Below are positions 32,583-38,200 of a DNA stretch of 38,200 nucleotides, piece by piece. Source of the DNA: Desulfobacteraceae bacterium (GTDB taxonomy: Bacteria > Desulfobacterota > Desulfobacteria > Desulfobacterales > JACKCP01); NCBI GenBank assembly GCA_020633955.1, contig JACKCP010000019.1:1-38200 (forward strand), written 5' to 3'. Position 1 is the stretch's first letter. Each line of letters begins with the position of its first letter. The position numbers and the translations under genes are program-made. Under the pieces are notes generated by a model. The model was not told the origin of the DNA, ran no database searches, and saw only the letters and a list, made by a program, of their open reading frames with translations.

Positions 32583-32608
32583 AGGCCGTTTAAATGCGGC
32601 CTTTTTTT
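32583..32608 (+). terminator. Rho-independent terminator after glpQ
   Basis: AGGCCG (32583-32588) and CGGCCT (32597-32602) form a 6-bp G+C-rich stem with an 8-base loop followed by seven T residues. It lies 26 bp after the stop codon. This is the clearest intrinsic terminator in the window. Confidence 0.85.
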
Positions 32609-32741
32609 ATATAATTCCTGCCTTTTACTTTGATACTTATTTTTGTCTCAAAAAAACATATAATTATTTGTTAGAGTTTTAGCCTTGTTTCTGTTAGGTT
32701 CATTGCAAAATTAAATATATTAAAAATATAGGCAATTATTC

Positions 32742-33677
32742 ATGCTTTCATTATTCAGCCGTTTTATTTCGTTTCTGCCAATCTGGGCGGCATTGGCTTT
32801 CGGGCGTTTTCTGGGTTTTATCTGGTATTATATTATTCCTGTAAGAAAAAAACTTTGCCTGGAAAATATCAATCGTGCACTTGGAAATGAGCTGTCAAAA
32901 AAAGAACAGAAAAAAATTATACGCAGATTTTTTTCAAATTTTGCCATGTCTCTTGTGGAAGTTCTGCGTATCCCCCATATGTCTCTTGCTGAAAATGAAA
33001 AACTTGTAAAAATTGAGGGCTGGGAAAATATGGAAGAAGCTCTTGAAAAAGGAAACGGAGCTATTTTATTTGCAACCCATATAGATAACGTTGATCTTGG
33101 AGGCTGTTCAATGGCCATGCGCGGTGCTCCAATTTCAGTTGTTGTGAGAAAAATGGGGAAATCTGCAGAAAAGTTTATTTCAAGTGTAAGGGAAAATACA
33201 GGGGTAATAATTATTGGCGGAAAGAATTCAAAGGATTATATAAAAGAACTTCTTTCAGAGAATAAAATTGTTACAATTGTTGCAGATCAGCATCTTTCAG
33301 GACGAAGATCAATAGCCTGCAGATTTTTCGGACAATGGGCCTCAACAACCCATGCTCCAAGCAGATTTGCTTTTGAAACCGGAGCTCCAATAATTCCTGC
33401 CGTAATCAACCGAATTGGAAAAACCGGGTATCACCATGTTAAAGTATTTCCGGCCTTTATTCAGGAAACTCCATTCAATGACATAGATCTGGATATACGC
33501 CACAATACTGAAAGGCTTAACCGTATTATTGAAGACTGGGTTCGTGAAGCCCCGGATCAGTGGTGGTGGTTTCATAAGCGCTGGAAAGTTCAGGATAATC
33601 CGGAAGGGTGGGATATTCCGGAAGATTCTTTTTATGAAAATAATGATACAGTTAAGCAGTCACGTAAAAGCAGATAA
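32742..33677 (+). CDS. LpxL/HtrB-family lipid acyltransferase
   Basis: Inner-membrane acyltransferase of 311 residues. An N-terminal hydrophobic segment (about 7-32) anchors it. The HX4D catalytic pair is His113-Asp118 in ATHIDNVDLGG, and ADQHLSGRRSIACRFFG and FETGAPIIPAVINR are family blocks. Relatives add secondary acyl chains to lipid A (LpxL/LpxM) or acylate mycobacterial mannosides. Lipid A is the likely target in a Gram-negative. The ribosome site is weak. It is separated from glpQ by a terminator and lies upstream of the TetR/exporter operon, which also concerns the envelope. Confidence 0.88.
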   Translation: MLSLFSRFISFLPIWAALAFGRFLGFIWYYIIPVRKKLCLENINRALGNELSKKEQKKIIRRFFSNFAMSLVEVLRIPHMSLAENEKLVKIEGWENMEEALEKGNGAILFATHIDNVDLGGCSMAMRGAPISVVVRKMGKSAEKFISSVRENTGVIIIGGKNSKDYIKELLSENKIVTIVADQHLSGRRSIACRFFGQWASTTHAPSRFAFETGAPIIPAVINRIGKTGYHHVKVFPAFIQETPFNDIDLDIRHNTERLNRIIEDWVREAPDQWWWFHKRWKVQDNPEGWDIPEDSFYENNDTVKQSRKSR

Positions 33678-33791
33678 TATCTAACCTAGATTACAAATTT
33701 GAATAATTTATGGTCAAATGATTTTTCAGCCTTGGTAATTTAAATGATTACCGGGTTGAACAAAAGTGTTGATAATTTTTTATTGTTGATA

Positions 33792-33809
33792 TAACTAACT
33801 GGTTAGTTA
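33792..33809. promoter_or_regulatory. TetR operator upstream of the exporter operon
   Basis: TAACTAAC-TG-GTTAGTTA is a perfect 8-bp inverted repeat, 35 bp upstream of the TetR ATG at 33844. A TetR-type self-operator is the likely role. Confidence 0.7.
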
Positions 33810-33820
33810 AACTAAATAGT

Positions 33821-33830
33821 TGGTTAACCA
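33821..33830. promoter_or_regulatory. Second palindrome TGGTTAACCA
   Basis: Perfect 10-bp palindrome just after the first operator and directly before the ribosome site of the TetR gene. It shares the GGTTA core, so it may be a second TetR contact. Confidence 0.5.
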
Positions 33831-33843
33831 TGTAGAGGTGAAA

Positions 33844-34455
33844 ATGGAAGACAATACAAAGGAAAAAGTACTTAAGGCAGCAGCAAAAATATTTGGTCAA
33901 AAAGGTTATTCCGGCGCAAGAGTTGACGCCATTGCAAAAGAATCCGGGTTTAACAAGGCTGTTTTGTATTACCACATTGGGGGTAAAGATAAAATCTATG
34001 TTGAAGTTTTAAAAAATACATTTCAACTGGTTGCATCTCTTATCAAGGAAGAGACTTCAAAGTTTGATGATCCAAGAGACAAGCTCAGAGGTGTTGTAAG
34101 AACTCTTCACAGATTCAAGCAGGAGAATCCTGATTTCCCTTCAATTATGCTTCACGAAGTTGCATCAGGAGGGGAAAATATAACTCCTGAAGTGATGGTT
34201 GAAGTGCTTCATATATTAAATGAATTCAAAAATATAATTGACCAGGGCAAAGAAGCCGGCATTTTCAGAAACGTAAATCCCTTAATGGCATATTTTATGG
34301 TTCTTGGACATTCCTTGATTCTTCACAAATCAAGGCCTGCCTTTGAAAAAGCTTTTAAAGAAGGACTTTTAAAAGGTTTTGACCTTCCGGTATTTGAATT
34401 TGAAGAAACATCCAAAATCGCATCTGATATGTTCCTCAAAGGTCTGGAGGTATAA
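33844..34455 (+). CDS. TetR-family regulator of the exporter operon
   Basis: TetR-type protein of 203 residues, start ATG at 33844 with AGAGGTG upstream; an in-frame ATG at 33820 overlaps the second palindrome and adds unusual residues. The DNA-binding domain is AAAKIFGQKGYSGARVDAIA then SGFNKAVLYYHIGGKDKIY (about 10-52). It is first in the operon, and its stop is directly followed by the exporter ATG (TAAATG), so it probably controls its own operon through the two palindromes upstream. A lipid-like inducer is a guess. Confidence 0.9.
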   Translation: MEDNTKEKVLKAAAKIFGQKGYSGARVDAIAKESGFNKAVLYYHIGGKDKIYVEVLKNTFQLVASLIKEETSKFDDPRDKLRGVVRTLHRFKQENPDFPSIMLHEVASGGENITPEVMVEVLHILNEFKNIIDQGKEAGIFRNVNPLMAYFMVLGHSLILHKSRPAFEKAFKEGLLKGFDLPVFEFEETSKIASDMFLKGLEV

Positions 34456-36858
34456 ATGGGTATAATAAGAGACAGAATAGAATCATGGTTTGAATTTTTT
34501 TCAGATTTTCTTTTTGAAAACAAATTCAAGGTAATACTTTTTTATATTGTCATATTTGCAGTTTTATTCTCACAGATACCAAAAATAAAGATAGACACTT
34601 CAACTGAAGCCTTTCTCCATGAAAAAGATCCGGCTCTTATAGCCTACAACGAATTCAGAGACAGGTTTGGAAGGGATGAACTTATTATCCTCTCCATAGA
34701 AACAGAAAATGTATTTGATCTTGAATTTTTAAAAGACCTTAAAAGCTTTCATGAGAAAATAGAGTCTGAGGTTCCACACCTTGATGATGTAACAAGCCTT
34801 TATAATGCAAGAAGAACAACAGGGAAAAAAGACGAGCTTATAGTTGAGGATTTTCTTGAAAATTTTCCCAAAAACCAGAAACAGTTAAATGAGCTTGAAA
34901 AAGAGGCAATAGAAAATCCTTTGTATGTAAACATGATTTTCAGCCAGGATAAAAAACATGCAAACATAGTTATAAAAACAGATACATATTCTGCAGAAGG
35001 TGTATCAGAGGATATTTTTGCAGGTTTTGAAGATACAGGCATAACTTCAAAGGAAAAAAGAAAATATCTTACTCCAAAGGAAAATCTTGAAATAATAAAT
35101 TCAGTTAAAAAGCTTTCAAAAGAGTTTGAAAACAAAGGATACAAAGTAAGAATAGCTGGTTCTCCGGTTGTTACCGAAACTCTTAAGGTCTGGATGATGA
35201 AAGACCTTAGAAAATTTGTGCTTATGTCCCTTGCTGTTATAATTATTCTGCTTTATTTAATGTTTAAAAGATTCTCCTTTGTAATAATATCCCTTGTTGT
35301 TGTTATTTCTTCAGTTCTTACTACCATCTCTTTAATGGCTATAACTAATACACCATATAAAATTCCGACAAATGTTCTTCCATCATTTCTTCTTGCCGTT
35401 TGTGTGGGAGCTGCTGTTCATATTCTCGCAATATTTTTACGGCAGATGAATCTCGGAAAGAACAAAAAAGAGGCTTTATCATATTCCATGGGGCATTCCG
35501 GACTTGCCATTTTCATGACAAGCCTTACAACAGCTGCCGGACTATCATCATTTGCAGCAGCAGATATTGCACCCATAGCAGATCTTGGTCTGTTTGCATC
35601 AATTGGTGTTATGCTCGGTTTCTTATACAGTGTAACAATAATACCGGCCCTGATCGCAGTCTTTCCTGTAAAGGTTAAAAAGAAAAAAAATACAGAAAAT
35701 GCAGACAGGTTAGACTTGTTTTTAAGCTCAATAGGAGACTTTGCAGTTAAAAGAAAATATTTTGTCCTTTCTTTTTTTATTCTCGTTATAGCAGTTTCAG
35801 GAGCAGGACTTTTAAAGCTTAAATTTTCTCATAATTTTCTAGAATGGCTTCCTGATAATGCCGCTCTAAGGCATGATACAAAATTTATAGACGAAAATCT
35901 TAAGGGTTCAATCACAATGGAAGTAATTGTGGATACCGGCAAAAAAAACGGATTGTATGATCCTGACATAATGAAAAGAATTTCAAAATTTAAATCCGAA
36001 ATGGAAAAAATAGATAAAGATACTCTCTTTGTCGGAAAAGTACTTGCCTTGTCAGATGTATTAAAAGAGATAAACAAGGCTCTTAACGAAAACAGAGACG
36101 ATTATTATAAAATTCCGGATAACAGAGATTTAATAGCCCAGGAGTTTATTCTTTTTGAAAATTCCGGCTCAGACGATCTTGAAGACTTTACCGATTCAAA
36201 CTTTCAAAAAGCAAGAATTACTTTAAAGCTTCCATGGATCGATGCAATAGAATATTCCGATTTTATAGATGAAACAGCAGATATTGTAAAAAATTATTTC
36301 CCGGAATGTAAAACCGATATAACAGGAATGATAGCCCTTACTTCAAGAACATTTGCAGCAACCATAAGTACAATGGCAAAAAGCTATATTATTGCTGTGA
36401 TTGTAATTACAATAATTATGCTTGTTCTTATAGGCAATATAAAGCTTGGTCTTTTAAGTATGGTTCCAAACCTTACTCCTATAATAATCGGCATGGCCTT
36501 TATTGGATGGTTTAATTTTCCACTCGATCTTTTTACAATGCTTGTAGGAAGTATAGCAATAGGACTTGCTGTTGATGATACAATACATTTCATGCATAAT
36601 TTCAGAAGATATTACGATAAAACAGGTTCTGTATCAAAGGCTGTTCACAATACCCTGATGTCTACAGGAAGGGCAATGCTTACAACTACTCTTGTGCTTT
36701 CAGCAGGTTTTCTTATCTACACCATTGCAGAGATGAATAATCTTTATAACTTCGGAGTAATTACTGCAATATCAATATTTTTCGCACTCTTGTCAGATTT
36801 TTTACTTGCTCCTGCCCTGTTGGCAATAACACTAAAAGACAAGAAAATGGAGGCATAA
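34456..36858 (+). CDS. RND/MMPL-family exporter
   Basis: Inner-membrane transporter of 800 residues in two homologous halves. Each half has one membrane helix, a large periplasmic loop and a five- to six-helix bundle with sterol-sensing-like sequence. TM1 is near 26-42, the first bundle near 250-410, the second half starts near 435 and the last bundle is near 640-795. GLAVDDTIHFMHNFRRYYD in the second half holds the charged residues typical of these proton-driven exporters. There is no AcrB-like docking domain, so it belongs to the smaller lipid-exporter branch. GGAGG lies in the end of the TetR gene. Its stop overlaps the next ATG (TAATG). Cargo is probably a lipid or lipoprotein, from its partners. 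Confidence 0.9.
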   Translation: MGIIRDRIESWFEFFSDFLFENKFKVILFYIVIFAVLFSQIPKIKIDTSTEAFLHEKDPALIAYNEFRDRFGRDELIILSIETENVFDLEFLKDLKSFHEKIESEVPHLDDVTSLYNARRTTGKKDELIVEDFLENFPKNQKQLNELEKEAIENPLYVNMIFSQDKKHANIVIKTDTYSAEGVSEDIFAGFEDTGITSKEKRKYLTPKENLEIINSVKKLSKEFENKGYKVRIAGSPVVTETLKVWMMKDLRKFVLMSLAVIIILLYLMFKRFSFVIISLVVVISSVLTTISLMAITNTPYKIPTNVLPSFLLAVCVGAAVHILAIFLRQMNLGKNKKEALSYSMGHSGLAIFMTSLTTAAGLSSFAAADIAPIADLGLFASIGVMLGFLYSVTIIPALIAVFPVKVKKKKNTENADRLDLFLSSIGDFAVKRKYFVLSFFILVIAVSGAGLLKLKFSHNFLEWLPDNAALRHDTKFIDENLKGSITMEVIVDTGKKNGLYDPDIMKRISKFKSEMEKIDKDTLFVGKVLALSDVLKEINKALNENRDDYYKIPDNRDLIAQEFILFENSGSDDLEDFTDSNFQKARITLKLPWIDAIEYSDFIDETADIVKNYFPECKTDITGMIALTSRTFAATISTMAKSYIIAVIVITIIMLVLIGNIKLGLLSMVPNLTPIIIGMAFIGWFNFPLDLFTMLVGSIAIGLAVDDTIHFMHNFRRYYDKTGSVSKAVHNTLMSTGRAMLTTTLVLSAGFLIYTIAEMNNLYNFGVITAISIFFALLSDFLLAPALLAITLKDKKMEA

Positions 36859-37658
36859 TGAAAAAGATAATCTTAACCATAATAATTTCTCTTATTTTTT
36901 CCTTTCAGGCTTTTGCATTTGAAGATCAGCAAAAGGCAAGGGATATAATGGAAAAGGTTCAGGCCAGAGACGATGGTGACAATATTACCACAGACATGAA
37001 AATGATACTTATAGATAAAAACGGCAATGAAAGAATAAGGGATATACGTTCATTTTCAAAGGATAAGGGTGAGGATACAATGAAGCTTATGATATTTACC
37101 TCTCCTGCTGATGTAAAAGATACAGGATTTCTTACATACGATTATGACAATCCTGAAAAAGATGATGATCAGTGGCTTTTTCTTCCTGCCCTTAAAAAGA
37201 CAAAAAGAATAGCAAACGACGATAAAAGCGGAAGTTTTATGGGATCGGATTTAAACTATTCAGACATGACAGACAGGGAACTTCCCGACTGGAGATTTAG
37301 AATAATCAAGGAGATGAAAGACAGAGGCCACGATGTATGGGTTATAGAGTCTGAGCCTGTATCAAGAGAGGTTTCTAAAGAGACAGGCTATAAAAAATCG
37401 TATGTGTTTGTAAGAAAAGACAATTACATGATTTCAAGGGGAATTCACTGGACAGACACAGGTGGAGATATAAAATACTACGATGTTGTTGAAATGAAAA
37501 AAATTCAGGGCATATGGATGAATATAGAGGTTCATATGACTAAAAAGTCTGGAAAGGTTACAAAACATAAAACTGTTCTGAAATTTGACAACATAAAACT
37601 GTTTCAGGATATGTCAGAAGATATGTTTACAATTAGAAGGATGGAGAAAGGGCTGTGA
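36858..37658 (+). CDS. LolA-like outer-membrane lipoprotein-sorting protein
   Basis: Exported protein of 266 residues, signal sequence 1-20 (ending FQAFAFEDQ). The sequence matches the LolA-like family often annotated as outer membrane lipoprotein-sorting protein: ADVKDTGFLTYDYDN, then DDQWLFLPALKKTKRI and SFMGSDLNYSDM (about 86-140). The half-open beta-barrel fold of LolA/LolB carries acyl chains across the periplasm. It is translationally coupled to the exporter before it (TAATG) and overlaps the barrel gene after it (GTGA), so all three probably act as one route. It is distinct from the housekeeping LolA. Confidence 0.9.
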   Translation: MKKIILTIIISLIFSFQAFAFEDQQKARDIMEKVQARDDGDNITTDMKMILIDKNGNERIRDIRSFSKDKGEDTMKLMIFTSPADVKDTGFLTYDYDNPEKDDDQWLFLPALKKTKRIANDDKSGSFMGSDLNYSDMTDRELPDWRFRIIKEMKDRGHDVWVIESEPVSREVSKETGYKKSYVFVRKDNYMISRGIHWTDTGGDIKYYDVVEMKKIQGIWMNIEVHMTKKSGKVTKHKTVLKFDNIKLFQDMSEDMFTIRRMEKGL

Positions 37659-38200
37659 AACGGTTTTCTTTAATCTTTATTCTGCTGTTTATAACTGCAC
37701 CAGGCTTATATGCCGATGATACAATAGACGATTTAATGGAGGGCTTTGGAAGCTCAGAGCCTGTGAAAATAGAATCGGATAATGAAAAAAAAGACTCTGA
37801 TTTTGATTTCACAACAGGCTTGTCACTGTATTCGTCATACGGAATAAACAGCGATGCTCCTGTTGTTGGAAAAGCAGACTGGCAGGGTTTTAACTCTTTA
37901 AGAGCAAAACTTGATCAGGATATGGAATACAGGCCAAGCAGCAGGTTTGATCTCTTTCTTTCGGGAAGTATAAGCCAGGATCTTATATTTGAAGCAAAGG
38001 GAAGAAGTGATTATTCAGATTCACTTCTTGAAGACAGGGAATTCGAAGCAGAAGTTGAATCGTCGTATATTCTTTTAACCCCTTTTTCAAATATCGATAT
38101 CAAGGCGGGAAGACAGATAATTGTCTGGGGAAAATCAGACAATATCAGAATAACAGACATATTAAACCCAATGGATAAAAGAGAACCCGGACTTACAGAC
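37655..38200 (+). CDS. DUF1302-like outer-membrane barrel protein (partial)
   Basis: The gene starts with GTG at 37655, overlapping the previous stop as GTGA, with AAAGGG/GGAG upstream, and runs off the window after 182 codons. A signal sequence (about 1-20, ending APGLYADD) and then an acidic linker are followed by strand-like segments (FDLFLSGSISQDLIFEAKG, SSYILLTPFSNIDIKAGRQ). The run GRQIIVWGKSDNIRITDILNP is characteristic of DUF1302-type outer-membrane proteins. Such barrels are found with RND exporters and LolA-like or DUF1329 proteins. It is probably the outer-membrane end of the route. The C-terminal part cannot be judged. Confidence 0.82.
   Translation, partial: MKRFSLIFILLFITAPGLYADDTIDDLMEGFGSSEPVKIESDNEKKDSDFDFTTGLSLYSSYGINSDAPVVGKADWQGFNSLRAKLDQDMEYRPSSRFDLFLSGSISQDLIFEAKGRSDYSDSLLEDREFEAEVESSYILLTPFSNIDIKAGRQIIVWGKSDNIRITDILNPMDKREPGLTD

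Overview
This window looks like chromosome from an anaerobic, Gram-negative, moderately A+T-rich bacterium, most likely a sulfate-reducer-type deltaproteobacterium (Desulfobacterota). That placement is inference. It rests on a nif operon of the anaerobe/archaeal arrangement (nifH-nifI1-nifI2-nifD-nifK-fdx-nifE-nifN-nifB), on outer-membrane genes (TonB receptor, LpxL-like acyltransferase, LolA-like protein, DUF1302 barrel), and on acyl-CoA-type metabolic genes. No rRNA or tRNA genes and no CRISPR array were seen.

Region 1 (1-14,970) is a nitrogen-fixation block. On the minus strand lie the molybdate importer modA-modB-modC and a glnB-amtB-nifV operon. Divergent from it on the plus strand is the nitrogenase operon. 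The roughly 500-bp gap between glnB and nifH holds a good sigma-54 (-24/-12) promoter for each direction and three copies of the palindrome ATACA-N4-TGTAT. I found no canonical NifA site (TGT-N10-ACA) there. The block is close to self-contained: Mo uptake, homocitrate synthesis (NifV), ammonium sensing and transport (GlnB, AmtB), structural proteins with their PII-type post-translational switch (NifI1/NifI2), a 2Fe-2S ferredoxin, and cofactor assembly (NifE, NifN, NifB). Strong hairpins without U-tracts lie between amtB and nifV and between fdx and nifE, where they could set the ratio of gene products.

Region 2 (14,970-20,250) contains a very A+T-rich gene pair, an HD-domain nucleotide phosphohydrolase and a YwgA/Panacea-like protein, which looks like an inserted accessory module. 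A TetR regulator divergent from a fatty-acyl-type SDR and an enoyl-CoA hydratase follow. Two copies (14,991-15,173 and 20,053-20,249) of a nested palindromic repeat lie here. Each ends 1-2 bp downstream of the stop codon of a minus-strand gene. The copies differ by compensatory changes that keep the stems paired, which is the most unusual non-coding signal in the window.

Region 3 (20,251-24,345) is a TetR-controlled redox block: an AcuI/YhdH-type reductase and TetR gene face a flavin reductase and a nitroreductase, with a perfect TetR-type operator between them, followed by an extended SDR. Region 4 (24,566-27,911) is an AraC-type regulator and a TonB-dependent receptor that is preceded by a tiny coupled ORF. 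Region 5 (28,377-33,677) carries mostly single genes: diguanylate cyclase, thioesterase, CPA2 antiporter, periplasmic glycerophosphodiesterase and a lipid A-type acyltransferase. Region 6 (33,844-38,200, running off the edge) is a tight operon of TetR, an RND/MMPL exporter, a LolA-like periplasmic protein and a DUF1302 outer-membrane barrel, probably a trans-envelope lipid export system.
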